In this document: piece by piece, positions 1-12,059 of the stretch
Position numbering within the stretch: position 1 is the stretch's first letter
How the letters are laid out: each line of letters starts with the position of its first letter
Origin: Casuarina equisetifolia
Taxonomy: Eukaryota; Streptophyta; Magnoliopsida; Fagales; Casuarinaceae
NCBI GenBank assembly: GCA_028551475.1
Contig: CM052358.1
Location: forward strand, 15,545,938 to 15,609,937
Length of the DNA: 64,000 nt
Reading direction: 5' to 3'
The notes under the pieces: generated by a model
Told to the model about the DNA's origin: nothing
Seen by the model: the letters and a program-made list of their open reading frames with translations, nothing else
Database searches by the model: none
Position numbers and translations under genes: made by a program

Positions 1-854
1 TCACACGGTCGGATATCGCCTACTCTGTTAATTTAGCTTGTCAGTTTCTACATGCTCTCACTACTGCCCATTGGCATTTGGTTAAGCGCATTCTACGCTA
101 CCTCACTAATACTCCTCGTTATGGTATTTAATTCACTCACAGCTCCTCCACTGCTCTCCATGCCTTCTTTAATGCTAATTGGGCGGGTGATCGTGATAAC
201 CGTCATTCAGTTGGTGACTTTGGTGTGTTTCTTAGCCCCAACCTCATCTCCTAGTACTCTTGTAAATAGCGCACTGTTGCTCGTTCCAATATTGAGGCCG
301 AGTATAAGTGTCTTGCTGATATTGCTGCTAAGGTTATTTGGATTGAGTATCTCCTTTGAGATCTACGTGCTCTTCCTCCTTCTCCCTCTACCCTGTGGTG
401 CGACAACCTCTCGGCTCTCTACCTGGCAACGAACCCGGTCTTTTATGCTCACACCAAACATATCGAGATCGACTACCATTTCATCCAGGAACACTACCTT
501 CGTGGCCAGCTTCTTGTTCGTTTTATCTCCTCAATTGATTAGCTTGCGGATATCTTCACCAAGGGCTTATCCACATCTCGCTTTCGATTGTTGCGGTCCA
601 AGCTAATGGTCCTCTCGGACCCATCAGCTTGCGGGGGGATGTTAGACAGTACATCACATCAGACTCATCACTGTAACCTCCAGCTATAGTGACTAGCCTA
701 GAGTTACAAAACCTAGCTTAGAGTTACAAAATGTATTTTTTATTCTTTTATTCTTCTACTTATACGTTCAGTCTCTTGTATAAACATAAGTTTTGATTAT
801 TAGAAACAATGAGGGTTTTACTATTCATCGTCTCCTTCGTTTCTCTGTTCACCA
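1..854 (+). mobile_element. Ty1/copia retroelement, 3' end (RNase H and 3' LTR), cut by window edge
   Basis: The left edge enters a copia polyprotein near its end. Recognisable RNase H text includes DIAYSVN, HWHLVKRILRYL, ANWAGD and, near 545-575, the family's closing motif LADIFTKGLS. A purine-rich tract at about 631-639 and an LTR from 640 follow. The element is a broken fossil with a handful of breaks in the visible part; the remainder lies left of the window. Assignment to copia rests on the RNase H motifs and on RNase H being directly followed by the polypurine tract and LTR. Confidence 0.9.
640..854 (+). repeat. Copia 3' LTR
   Basis: It begins TGTTAGACAG directly after the purine tract. 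It contains a TATA-like TGTATAAACATAAG near 778 and the copia-typical tail around TTGATTATTAGAAACAATGAG. The right end, CA at about 851-854, is set by where the triplicated block begins (TTATCCTCC...). The 5' partner is outside the window, so no age can be given. Confidence 0.7.
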
Positions 855-2099
855 TTTCTATCTGTTATCCTCCTAGTTTGGTGACTTGAGAATAGCCTTT
901 GATTCCTCCTATTTGTTCAAGGTTTTGCATTAAAAGGCACTTGTGGAGAAAGCGGTTGCTCGAGCAAAAACGTTGGATTGAGATATCGGGTTTGGCTAAG
1001 TTAACTTTAAGCCTTAATTGTTTGGTTTTTGGCATCCTAAAGACTCTCTTATAGGTTACTATAGGCGTGACAACTGTTTATGATTTCAGGCTCAACAAAA
1101 ACCCCAGCTCGACTGTGTTACTGATGTTAAGGAGTGGAAAAAGTAGCACCTGAGGGTATGGAGTATATGGAGGTCAAGCAGGGTGTGTTGAGCACTTCTT
1201 TTTTCTGTCCTCTTTTCAAACTCAAAGGAAAAGAAGAAATTAAAAAGGAAAAATAATTGGTTCGTACTCAATTATTTTGGGTACACGAGCCTTGCAGCTA
1301 ACACCAGTAAGGTGAACTCGTTGCCGGTGAGGGCTTAATGGTGCTTGAAGGGAAGTTTCCCAAGCAGAAAAGCCAGAAGCTTGTGGCAGTACACAGTTTC
1401 AATGGAACATTTTTGTTGACGAATTCTCGGTATTTCAATTAGTCCAACATTAGAAATATTTTAGACTCATTTGGTTTGCTTTTATACTATAAACAAAAAA
1501 TTGATGGATATCAGTACATATTATAAAATAAAGATATTTAGTCTAATAATATTAAAGAATAAGTTAAAATTTTTGCTGATATCAAGGCTTATCCCTCCAC
1601 TTTATAAATCAACTTTTAAGGTAAGATTATAAACTTTTTTTTTTTACATAATATAAAAAAATTTCTGATTTAGCACTTCTACAATATATGCAAGTTCAGA
1701 ATTTGTGTAAAAAAAAGAATCTTTGATGGTCCCAATTGTACCTTTGCCTAGAAGAAGATTGTTACTATAGTGAACGTTTAATCTCATATTATTGAGGTAT
1801 AAGTTAAAATTTTTTGTTAGTTGAGAATTTGTTCTTTACTTATTGAGCTAACTTTTAAGATAAGATATATAGTTCTTTACATAACAAATTTAAATAATTT
1901 TTTTCAACTTAAAAATATATAGGTTATTGCATAAATATTTAATGAAAAAAAAGACATGATAAGATGGGCTTAATGAATCTAAAGTCCCAATAAACCAAAT
2001 AACGAAATTTGAATCTTGCTTTGGATGCTTGATCAGAAACGACAACTGTAGTTATTTTGCGCTAAAATGTTGACTAATAAATGAAATACAGATTGTCTC

Positions 2100-2258
2100 C
2101 TAGGGTCTCTGCCCACCCCCTCTCCTGGGCGGTGGAGGTGGTGAGCGTGGAATGTATGCAGGCGGAGGTGGTGTTCGTGGTGTGTTTGCTGCCGGTGGTG
2201 GTCTTTCGGTGGCCATTTCTGAAAGTTCTTCCTTGTATTGGGTATGAATTATCCCCAT
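2100..2258 (-). CDS. Small proline-rich reading frame, copy 1
   Basis: This is a 52-codon frame on the minus strand, from the ATG at 2258 to the TAG at 2100. It begins MGIIHTQYKEELSEMATE, continues with PPPAAN and ends in proline/arginine runs (PPPPPRRGGG). The same frame is open in copies 2 and 3 (63 and 66 codons). It is preceded by an acceptor-like TTACAG, so it may be a last exon instead of a stand-alone gene. In this copy the splice-compatible upstream frame of copies 2 and 3 is not continuous, so copy 1 may be a decayed paralogue. I do not recognise the family; the proline blocks resemble cell-wall or signalling proline-rich proteins only in composition. Confidence 0.3.
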   Translation of the reverse strand: MGIIHTQYKEELSEMATERPPPAANTPRTPPPPAYIPRSPPPPPRRGGGQRP

Positions 2259-2812
2259 CTTCCTACCTGTAATTCAGTTCGAGAAATAATTCATCATCAA
2301 AACATATTTAAAAGGTTAACGATATTAAAACTTGATTCAACCAAAGGCTAATCCAAAGAATGCATCGATAAGTGTGTCTAATGCGCAGGTAGTGAAGACA
2401 AGGCTTTCTCTCATATTCATTCTCCGTATTCAGTTCGACAAAGACACCCTTGCACACATACGCATGAAGTTACGGCTTGTTTTACATGTAGGACAATTGA
2501 AATGTTGTGCAAAAGGTGCTTACTCATTCCAGCGACGGTCGTGGTACATGCAAGAAATAGGATGAAAAATGCCAGAAGACCTCGGAGGAGGTTTTGCTCT
2601 GCCCCAAGCCTCATTGTGTCCTGTTGGGAAAGACGGACCTGGACACAATACATATATAGTTGCTGGTACATTTCTGCGAAGTCTCCAGTTTTCTTCCCAG
2701 TCCATTCCTATGACTTTTCCAGTTCAAAGTTGGAGAGCTGAACCTTACAAAACCATTGGCTGTATAGGTGGTAAGTTGACCCGGAAAAATATTCTCTGAA
2801 TTTGCCGTATAA

Positions 2813-2876
2813 AATCGACGCGTTAACCATATAGAGTCCGCAAGGGCGTGCAATCGACGCGTTAGCCACTGGACCA
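2813..2876 (-). other. tRNA-like patch with duplicated 17-mer
   Basis: On the minus strand TGGTCCAGTGG (2866-2876) fits the pol III box A consensus TRGYNNARNGG exactly. A 17-base motif AATCGACGCGTTARCCA occurs twice, at 2813-2829 and 2852-2868 on the plus strand. There is no convincing box B or cloverleaf, so this is not called a tRNA gene. Related patches lie at about 10921-10990 and 15967-16045. Confidence 0.3.
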
Positions 2877-2985
2877 CCTGGACCACCGTCTAATATAACT
2901 TTATAGAACGTACGTTAAAAGTTATAGATAATAATCTTTATTCAACTCAAATTCTAAGACATTTAAATAAAGAAACACATTTTTT

Positions 2986-3570
2986 TGTAGGCTATTTTTG
3001 CAGGCTTTTTTTTATTTTTGATGTGAGATTTTAATATGTTCTCTCACTACATGCACTTCACAATAGATCTTTATCTATAAACAAAAGGACGGATGATAAA
3101 ACATGGGTCTTTAATTGACTCCTTTGTAATGTAGCTCAAGGTCTAATCCTTGACAACCTACACAGCATGGAAATACAACCTACAAGAACTACTAGTCTTT
3201 TTCAAAATACAAATTCTTTATCTTATCTCAAAGTCTTCTCTATTAAGTCATCATCTTATAACATGGTATCAAAACAAAGTCCTTTATAAACACAACTTCT
3301 ACAAAATTTCTCTCTTACAATCCCCACAAGCCACTCTTGCGCAGATAATTGCTCTTGTATCCTGCAATACCAACATTACATTCCAATAAGGAGGGTAAAT
3401 ATCCCAAAACCCACAAAACCTCAAAAGAAAGCCAGAAAACTTGAAACCCACATAAAATGCCAAAATCCGCAAGCTTAAAACCGGATGCATCTATGGATTT
3501 GGACAGTTCGAATAGTCCAACCGCATACACTCAAGACATGAATTTGTTAGGAAAATTCAGTTTCAATTAA
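2986..3570 (+). mobile_element. Sense retroelement stub with primer-binding-like site, copy 1
   Basis: TGGTATCAAAAC at 3264 resembles the initiator-tRNA primer site of copia-like elements and follows a sequence ending ATAACA, as an LTR would. A possible LTR start, TGTAGGCTATT, lies at 2986. A short leader and a possible beginning of gag follow, after which nothing is recognisable. It is a broken remnant, present in all three block copies, so it predates the duplication. Confidence 0.4.
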
Positions 3571-3956
3571 TGCAAAGCTATTGAATCTTTCCATCAAAAG
3601 GTTGATTTGATTTATATGAAAATAAATGAATATTCTGTTTTTTTTTATAGGTTTGATTTGTTATCAAATAAATGAATATTTTCTTTCAAACATGTTTGAT
3701 TTTATTTTCTTCAAATAAACTTTATTATAAAGGACTATTTATGTGACATGATTGGTTTGAACTTCATATATATGTATTTAAGCTTTCCAATTTTAATAAT
3801 TGTGAAAAATACTCTATTGTAGGTCATGACAAGTAGCATGATAATGGTTTTAGTTTTCAATAAGCTTCCAATTTGTTTTGGTACAAAATTATAGTCATTG
3901 AAAAAATATGATGAAAATATACATAATGGATCAATATGTTAAGTCTTGGAAGATTA

Positions 3957-4401
3957 TGTTAAAATCTTGTAACAAGGACCTGGTAATTGGATGATTGACA
4001 ATTGAGTCGAACAAGTCGACGAACCTTTTTTTCCTTTGATCACCTTACGGTGATCAAAGGTTGGAACACAAGCTTTTTCGAGGAAGCACCCTCCAAGTTA
4101 CTTAGATTTCTTATTACCTTTCTTACAGCTAGCTTCATCTTTAAATACGCACAAAAGCTACCCTCATAGGGGGTGTTTAAGGACTCTATAGAACCCACTT
4201 ACAACATGGCAACATGAGTTCTTTACAAAAGCAACTACTAGAATGATTACTCCTACAAAAGGGCAGCCTAATAAATGTCTAGATAGATAACATGCTACTT
4301 GCTAAGTCTTAATAAGGATGAGACCAGCCTTATTATGCACGTTAGTGGTTTCGTGCGACGTTTCCCCAGTGTTTGCATGAGCTACCTTTTACAATCATAC
4401 A
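3957..4401. mobile_element. Solo LTR inserted in copy 1 only
   Basis: Copies 2 and 3 read straight across this point, while copy 1 carries 445 extra bases. The insert begins TGTTAAAATC and ends CATACA, and it is bounded by a 5-bp direct repeat GATTA (3952-3956 and 4402-4406). TG...CA ends plus a 5-bp target duplication and no internal coding sequence are the signature of a solo LTR left by recombination. It arrived after the block was duplicated. Orientation and family are not determined. Confidence 0.75.
4033..4060. repeat. Perfect 12-bp stem hairpin in the solo LTR
   Basis: CCTTTGATCACC and GGTGATCAAAGG are exact inverted repeats separated by TTAC. A structured hairpin in an LTR could belong to the transcript-end signal of the parent element; that role is inference. 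Confidence 0.6.
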
Positions 4402-4407
4402 GATTAT

Positions 4408-6160
4408 CAACATAGAGATTAAGATATATGAGGAAGAACCTCAATTTGGAATGAAAAAGAAAAGAAATATTTTATGAGAAAATTCCATATACATGTGTGT
4501 AATCATCTATAATGATGAGACAATATCAAGCACCATATGAGAAAGGGATTTGTAAGGTTCCTAAATCTCTATGTGCACGAAGTGAAATGGAGCAGTAGTA
4601 ACTATGATATGAGAAAGAAAATGAGTGTGAGCATGTTTAACAAGTGGACAAATAGGACATGCTTTAACATCATGCAGATAACAAGTTGATAAACAAAAGC
4701 AATATGCATAACATTAAAAGAAGGATGTCTCAATCTCTAATGTAAGATAGTACAAGTAGTAAAATGAAAATAAGATTTACAACCACATCTATCTTCTTGG
4801 ATACAAAATTACTTACTACTAAATAATTGGAAATAGAACTACATACATCATTCAAAGCATAAACAAGATAGTAAAGTTCATCCTTCACTCTACCAATCTT
4901 CGTCATTGTTATAGTTTGTAAGTCTTGAAAGAAACATAATTTGGAAAGCAAGGTAATGAAAAAATTATTATAATGGGTATACTTGGTAGTAGATAATAAA
5001 ATCAAGAGCATACAAAACATTATATAAATGATATTTGTTGTGAAGGATAATAGTTTCAATGTGGGTGATAGGAATCCACTTACCATTTAGTAAGTGAATA
5101 GTGCAATGTTCATGTCTTCAGTAATATGATTATGAGCACCTAAATTTATAAGCCAATAAGTAAAAAACAAGAAATTTGATAACAATACCTATTGCATGTG
5201 TGGAGGTATGAGATACGTGGATAGCCATGGTAGTGCTAGTGGAAGCCTAAGTGCCTTAAATGTTTTGTTTGCTCTAGTTAAGTATAATAATAATTGTGTT
5301 ATGGCCTTTTTAAGTAAGTGTCAGCTTAGCAATGGAAAGAGCATCAATAATTGAATGATGAGTAGATTGTGCTTGTTAGAATGTCCTCCTTAACCTTTTC
5401 TATTGAGGTGTCTATGAAGCTTATAATGGCAATTTTTAGTATGTCTCATTATCCAATAATTAATGCATTAATGTAGTTAGTGGCAATCCTTAACAAGATG
5501 TCCTTTTTTGCCATAATGAATGTGTATAGCAAAATGGGTTGCAATGTCTATAGAACCCATGTGGATGGTAGAACTACTTGAACCAAGACTCTAATTAGAG
5601 CCGAAATAATAGCCATTAAGAGAGTAGTATCCATACAAAAGAAAGGTAAAAGATGAACTAGGTCATGAATCAACATAATGGCCAACTTGAGAAATATGCC
5701 TAAGTGCACAAATTGTAGCAAGAAAAGGCGAAGCTTCAAATGATGACCTTGTGTCAAGGGCATAAGTAGGGGAGTCCACTAAGTGATCATGATATCTAAT
5801 AGAAAGGTAAGAGGCCTATTCTTTGTGAATCATAACAATGACTTTGGCAAGAGAAGGAGATGTGTGTGTGGTTTGAATTTGTGACTTGGTTGGAGCAAAC
5901 ACATCATCTAAACCATTAAGGAATGACAATAATTTTGCTTGTCTTAAAAGGCTTGAAACTTTAAAACGACAAGAAGCTTTAGGTAACAAATTGTAATGTA
6001 AGAGTCAAATTGATTACACAAATGTTCCAAGGATTGTTCCAACTTATACATGCTGGAAATCAGAAAAAGAACGTGGAACTTGTTTTTCCTTTATGGTAAG
6101 TGTTACAAAGAAACAACAAAGGAAAACTCTACAACAAGCTTAAAGGTATTAAAAGTAAAA
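4408..6160 (-). mobile_element. Antisense Ty1/copia relic, copy 1 (gag to pre-integrase)
   Basis: Read on the minus strand from right to left it gives a gag region, a zinc-knuckle-like patch with GHLVKDCH (about 5480-5515), and a GAG-pre-integrase patch with CPICPLVKHAHTHF (about 4600-4690). Protease lies between them but is hardly readable. The rest of integrase, reverse transcriptase and RNase H are absent. It is a heavily broken fossil with well over ten breaks. Confidence 0.65.
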
Positions 6161-6599
6161 TAAAATAAGGTTTAAAAATGTAACATATACTACTCAAACA
6201 AGTCACCTAGCATACATACTACTCAAAACACAGCTGGGCTGCTCCCTTTGTCGGTAACAAGCACTACCACATCTATAAGGCAACAAGCCCTTTCCTTTGG
6301 TTTTTCCTCCTTTATTGTGTTGAATGAATAACTCAACCCACATCGCAAGCCTTGATATCTCCACATTGACCCATACAAAAGGAGACAAGACTACAATAAT
6401 TGCATATGAGGAAAAGGAAGATAATAATAAACTGACCCAGACAAAAGTATATAAGACCACTTTAATCGTATGCGAAGAAATGAAGGAAAAGGATACACAA
6501 AAAAATCTTACAAAGAGTATGGTTTTGATGGGATTGTCAATTCCAACGTCAAAGCAGCATGAAGCAAGAAATTTAGTACAACTCGCAAAACAATTAACA

Positions 6600-7590
6600 A
6601 CTCCAAATGTTCTTTGATGTGTATAAAACCAGCAGGATATCCCTTTTACTTCTATCTAGTTTTATCACTTTGAATACAAGTAATGCATTATGTTTGGTCC
6701 CAACTTGCTATGTTTCTTTCACCTTTTGTTGCAATTTGTCCACTCTACTTCTAAATTAATACCAAAGCCAAAAGACCAACATAGTAGAAAGGGCTTTGTG
6801 TGGAGGCAGAGGTAGACGCAGAGGTAACCACAAAAGAGGCTCATCATCCTTTTTCTTTTCTCTCAAGGAAAAGCATTCACACAATCCACTTTGACTAGCC
6901 GCTCGAGCCAGAGGAAGCCCAACTCCTAGTAGGAGGGAAAGATCTTCCTTTAAGCCCCAAGAAAGTTTAGGTTGGGTGAAAAGATGGGTCAAGCTTGAAT
7001 ATGTGTGGAAGTTGGATCATGCTGAATTCAATAAAAAATAGGTCAAGGCTTAGTGTGTGAACCCAATGTGTAATGAGGAGATTATTAAAAAGTCTCACAT
7101 TAACAAAAAAAAAAAAAAAGAAGTGAGGGTGAAACCTTCCTTCCAACTAGTTTTTAAGAAGGTGGAAGCCCATGAACACTATAATAACTTCAACCCGAAA
7201 GAACACCGTTGCCAACCAGAGGGGCAAGTGATCATCTATCATATATATGTTGGCTGATTTTATGAGACTATGTAATGTGGGCTTATATCAATGAACATAA
7301 ATTAAAATTTCTTACCGTGGCTAGTTAATGAAATATGTTGGTCTATTATGGTTGTGCACATAGTGTACATATTAATATTCCTTTATTGCTTATTTGTTAT
7401 TGTTAAGTGTGAGCCTTGTCCATCTTATAGTTTGTGATGAGTAAATCTACTTGTATGAACACATTCTCTAATTGGCTATGTCCCCTCTCTAACTCTCCAC
7501 ATCTATGTATTGTAATTTGCTATAGAAAGAATTTAATGGAGGTGGTTATGTTCTATTTCATTGCATTTGTTAGAGGAAAAATGCCCAAAA
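6600..7590 (+). other. Right module of copy 1: TATA-like site and arginine/glycine-rich remnant
   Basis: A TATA-like TGTATAAAACC at about 6621 recurs near 13030 and 8238. About 170 bases later lies a stretch encoding GGRGR-type residues; here it lacks the ATG seen in copy 2. The module looks like a promoter plus transcript start of an old gene or element. It matches 12940-13965 closely. No established family was recognised. Confidence 0.3.
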
Positions 7591-8937
7591 GGCATTTTGC
7601 CACACCATCAAGCTCGTGCCCATTTAATACACAAAACACACACTCGCACTTTGAACAACACTCTTGAAAAACATTGTTCACAGCATGAGGCTCTCTTTAT
7701 AGTTCACTTTCACCTCCATTTGCTTCTCCAATTTGTGGTAATCTGTGCTATCTCATCAAGCTTAAGTTGGAGAGAATAAAGAGGAAGGCTTGAAGCCATC
7801 CTACAACAAAAGAAATGGAGAAAACGATATGATTTCTAACTACTTATTCTTAAACTCGAAACCCATTTTCACTCTATAATTAATGCTTTGATCCTACAAA
7901 ATAGCCTCATTTGAGGACAAATTTTCTAACAATATATTCTAAAAGCCAGGTTGGTAGCTGAAGGTTTTCATCAAGAAAACTTATTGTAAACATTTTGGAA
8001 ACCTTTAGTCTTGTAGTAACGAATTCAACCATTTGGATTACTCTCTTTATTGTTATTATTTGGTGATGACTGTTTCTACAATATGTCATTGACAATGCTT
8101 TCCTTCGTGAACCATCGTCAGAGCATGTTTCGCGGAATTTAATGTCAGTCACAATTAACGACGGTTCAAGCACGTGTGCTGCCAAACTACTTAAATTAGG
8201 CTAGTCCTTTAATTAATTCCATTTGTTCTTTGATATGTATAAAACTAGAGGGATATCCTGTTTGTATCATATCTTGGATTTTTCGTTTTGGTTCCAACTT
8301 GTTCTGTTTCTCTCTCACCTTCTGCTAAAAAGAAAACTCAACCAACCTGTGCACCACATCAGACAACTAGACACAACAAGATTGAAAAGTCAAACTAAGC
8401 ATCCTCTTCTTCTCTCAAACGTAAATATATAACTAGCTTTGCAGGTGAACCTAGGCCGGCAACGTTTAGAATTTAAACCTCTCGCTATAGATTTTACCGT
8501 TTCCCTCATTAATTACATTCTAGTTGTTGGGCTATCTCAATTTGCCTTACCATGAAATTATAGCACTAGGTTAATTCCTTGACCTACTTCCAGTTTATTT
8601 TTTATCTTTTTTTTTTTTTTCAATTTGGATATATAAAATAGTGGAGTTGCTTTTCTCGTATGATTGTTGAGGCCTTAAAGCTCAGGTACTAATAAATCAT
8701 TTGCATATAATCCCCCAAACTATTGCTGTGATATCTAACTTTTTAAACGTTCATTCCCTTTCTTGACTTTCATTTTCCAGTGGTGAGTGACAATAGGATC
8801 AACAATAGTTTCCCAATTTGAAAAGAGAGTAAAAAAATGAAGAAGGAGAGAGGAGAAGAGTAAAATATATAAATGACGTGTTTGCTCAAGATGCGCTTTC
8901 TCCTTTTTTGTTTCTTCGGCTTAAACTATTGTCCCAC
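7591..8937. other. Spacer between block copies 1 and 2
   Basis: No supported gene. A short palindrome AAATGCC...GGCATTT lies near 7580-7600. At 8215-8330 there is a partial third copy of the TATA-bearing sequence (TGTATAAAACTAGAGGGATATC). A 92-codon minus-strand frame at 7907-8185 has no recognisable features. The rest is AT-rich. Confidence 0.4.
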
Positions 8938-10194
8938 ACAGAAAAAAGAAAAAGTTATCCTCCCGGTTTGGTGACTTGAGATAGCCTTTGATTCCTCTTC
9001 GTTCAAGGTTTTGCGTTAAAAGGAACTGGTGGAGAAAGCGGTTGCTCGAGCAAAAACGTTGGATTGAGATATCGGGTTTGGCCAAGTTAACTTTAAGCCT
9101 TAATTGTTTGGTTTTTGGCATCCTAAAGACTCTCTTACAGGCTAATACAGGCGTGATAACTGTTTATGATTTCGGGCTCAGCAGAGATCCAAGCTGGACT
9201 GTGTTACTGATGTTAAGGAGTGGAAAAGGTAGCACCTGAGGGTATGGAGTAGATGGAGGTCAAGCGGGGTGTGTTGAGCACTTCCTTTTTCTGTCCTCCT
9301 TTCAAACTCAGAAGAAAGGAAGAAATTAAAAAGGAAATATAGTTGTTCCGTACTCATTTATTTTGGGTACAGGAGCCTTGCGGCTAACACCAGTAAGGTG
9401 AACTCGTTGCCGGTGAGGGCTCGATGGTGCTTGAAGGGAAGTTTCCCAAGCAGAAAAGCCAGAAGCTTGAGGCAGTACACAGTTTCAATGGAACATTTTT
9501 GTTGACGAATATCCATTCTCGGTATTTCAATTAGTCCAACATTGGAAGTATTTTAGACTCATTTGGTTTGCTTTTTTACTGTAAACAAAAAATTGATGGA
9601 TATCAGTACACATTGTAAAATAAAGACATTTAGTCTCACAATATTAAAGAAAGTTAAAATTTTTGCTGATATCAAGGTTTATCTCTCCACTTTTTGAATC
9701 AACTTTTAAGGTAAGATTATAGCCCTATTTTTTTTTTTTACATAATATAAAAAAATTTCTGATTTAGCACCTCTACAATATGTGTAAGTTCAGAATTTGT
9801 GCAAAAAAAGAATCTTTGATGGTCCCAATTGTACCATTGGGAAGAAGAAGATTGTTATTATAGTGAACGTTTAATCTCATATTATGGAGGTATAAGTTAA
9901 TTTTTTTTTTTTAGTTGTGAATTTGTTCTTTTACTTATTGTTCTAACTTTTAAAATAAGATATATACTTCTTTACATAACAAATTTAAATAATTTTTTCA
10001 ACTTAAAAATATATAGGTCATTGTATAAATATTTAATGAAAAAAAAGACATGATAAGATGGGCTTAATGAATCATAAAGTCCCAATAAACCAAATAACTA
10101 AATTTGAGTCTTGCTCTGGATGCTTGATCAGAAACGATAACTGTAGTTATTTTGCGCTGAAATGTTGACTAATAAATGAAATACAGATTGTCTC

Positions 10195-10782
10195 CTAGGG
10201 TATCTGCCCACGCCCTCCCCTGGGCGGTGGAGGTGGTGACATGAACGGTCTCCTGGGGGGTGGAGGTGGTGAGCGTGGAATGTATTTTCGCGGAGGTGGT
10301 GTTCGTGGTCTGTTTGCTGCCGGTGGTGGTCGTTCGGTGGCCATTTCTGAAAGTTCTTCCTTGTATTGAGTATGAATTATCCCCATCTTCCTACCTGTAA
10401 TTCAGTTCGAGAAATAATTCATCATCAAAACATATTTAAAAGGTTAACGATATTAAAACTTGATTCAACCAAAGGCTAATCCAAAGAATTCATCGATAAG
10501 TGTGTCTAATGCGCAGGTAGTGAAGACAAGGCTTTCTCTCATACATAAACAAAGAAACCCTTGCACACATACGCATGAAGTTACGGCTTGTTTTACACGT
10601 AAGACAATTGAAATGTTGAGCAAAAGGTGCTTACTCATTCCAGCGACGGTGGTGGTACATGCAAGAAATAGGATGAAAAATGCCAGAAGACCTGGGAGGA
10701 GGTTTTGCTCTGCCCCAAGCCTCATTGTGTCTTGTTGGGAAAGACAGACCTGGACACAATACATATATAGTTGCTGGTACAT
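10195..10782 (-). CDS. Candidate two-exon gene for a small proline-rich protein, copy 2
   Basis: Exon 2 (10394-10195) encodes RKMGIIHTQYKEELSEMATE followed by PPP blocks, an inserted PFMSPPPPP unit and the end GGRGQIP. The upstream open frame (10782-10470) joins it in phase across a 75-bp intron with a GT donor and TTACAG acceptor, giving 513 coding bases, or 170 residues. Met-20 begins a leader-like segment with LLPGLLAFFILFLACTTTVAG, which looks like a signal peptide or membrane anchor. I do not recognise the protein. The plus strand is also open here (10460-10852), and copies 2 and 3 are too alike to test coding by substitution pattern, so the upstream exon is uncertain. The proline-rich exon is better supported. 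Confidence 0.3.
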
Positions 10783-10920
10783 TTCTGCGAAGTCTCCAGT
10801 TTTCTTCCCAGTCCATTCCTACGACTTTTCCAGTTCAAAGTTGGAGAGCTGAACCTTACAAAACCATTGGCTGTATAGGTGGTAAGTTGACCCGAAAAAT
10901 ATTCTCTGAATTTGCCGTAT

Positions 10921-10990
10921 AAAATCGATGCTTTAACCATATAGAGTCCACAAGGGCATGCAATCGAGGCGATAACCACTGGACCACCGT
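10921..10990 (-). other. tRNA-like patch, copy 2
   Basis: This is the counterpart of 2813-2876, with the CCACTGGACCACC end kept (box A on the minus strand) but the duplicated 17-mers more diverged. Confidence 0.25.
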
Positions 10991-11079
10991 CCAATATAAC
11001 TTTATAGAACATATGTTAAAAGTTATAGATAATAATCTTTATTCAACTCAAATTCTAAGATATTTAAATAAAGGAACAC

Positions 11080-11690
11080 ATTTTTTTAGGCTATTTTTGC
11101 AGGCTTTTATATTTTTTATGTGAGATTTAAATGTGTTCTCTCACTAAAAGCACTTCACAGTAGATCTTTATCTATGAACAAAAAAAAAGATGATAAAACA
11201 TGGGTCTTTAATTGACTCCTTTGAAATGTAGCTCAAGGTCTAATCCTTGACAACCTACACAGCGTGAAAATATAACCTACAAGAACTACTAGTCTTTTTC
11301 AAGATACAAATTCTTTATCTTATCTCAGAGTCTTCTCTATTAAGTTATCATCTTATAACATGGTATCAAAACAAAGTCCTTTATAAACACAACTTCTACA
11401 AAATTTCTCTCTTACAATCCCCACAAGCCTCTCTTGCGCAGATAATTGCTCTTGTATCCTGCAATACCACATTACATTCCAATAAGGAGGGTAAATATCC
11501 AAAAACCCACAAAACCGCAAAAGAAAGCCAGAAAACATGTCTTTGTAAGCTTACCGTTATTGAAACCCACGTAAAATGCCAAAATCCACAAGCTCAAAAC
11601 CGGATGCATCTGTGGATTTGGACAGTTCGAATAGTCCATCCGCATACACTCAGGACATGAATTTGTTAGGAAAATTCAGTTTCAATTAAT
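11080..11690 (+). mobile_element. Sense retroelement stub with primer-binding-like site, copy 2
   Basis: TGGTATCAAAAC at 11361 follows an LTR-like end ATAACA, in the same context as 3264. It is a broken remnant with no further recognisable parts. Confidence 0.4.
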
Positions 11691-12059
11691 GCAAAGCTAT
11701 TGAATCTTCCCATCAAAAGGTTGATTTGATTTATATAAAAAATAAATGAATATTCTTTTGTTGTAGTTTTGATTTGTTCTATATCAAATAATGAATATTT
11801 TCTTTTAAACATGTTTGATTCGATTTGCTTCAAATAAACTTTATTATAAAGAACTATTTATGTGGCATGATTGGTTTGAACTTCATATATATGTATTTAA
11901 GCTTTCCAATTTTAATAATTGTGAAAAATACTCTATTGCAGATCATGACAAGTAGCATGATAATGGTTTTAGCTTTCAATAAGCTTCCAATTTGTTTTGG
12001 TACAACTAATAGTCATTGAAAAAATATGATGAAAATGTACATAATGGATCAAGATGTTG

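Larger units (their letters stand above)
861..7590. repeat. Direct segmental repeat, copy 1 (longest)
   Basis: The sequence from TTATCCTCC at about 865 recurs at about 8958 and 14000 and stays collinear for kilobases. Order inside the copy: a GC-rich segment near 940-1440, AT-rich DNA, the proline-rich frame (2100-2258), a tRNA-like patch (2813-2876), a sense retroelement stub (about 2986-3570), a solo LTR found only here (3957-4401), an antisense copia relic (to about 6160), and a right module (about 6550-7590) shared with copy 2 only. By eye it differs more from copies 2 and 3 than they do from each other. Confidence 0.85.

Noticed and set aside
1290-1440. GC-rich stretch in block copies (also near 9370 and 14410) as a coding exon
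   Set aside because: Minus-strand translation (QRVHLTGVSRKA...) matches nothing known and is open at length in copy 3 only.
2866-2876. True tRNA gene at the box A match
   Set aside because: No box B at proper spacing and no acceptor stem or anticodon arm could be drawn.
10460-10852. 130-codon plus-strand frame (also 15507-15899)
   Set aside because: It is shorter and in pieces in copy 1 and has no coding features. The opposite strand offers a phase-consistent two-exon reading with a leader-like start, though neither is proven.
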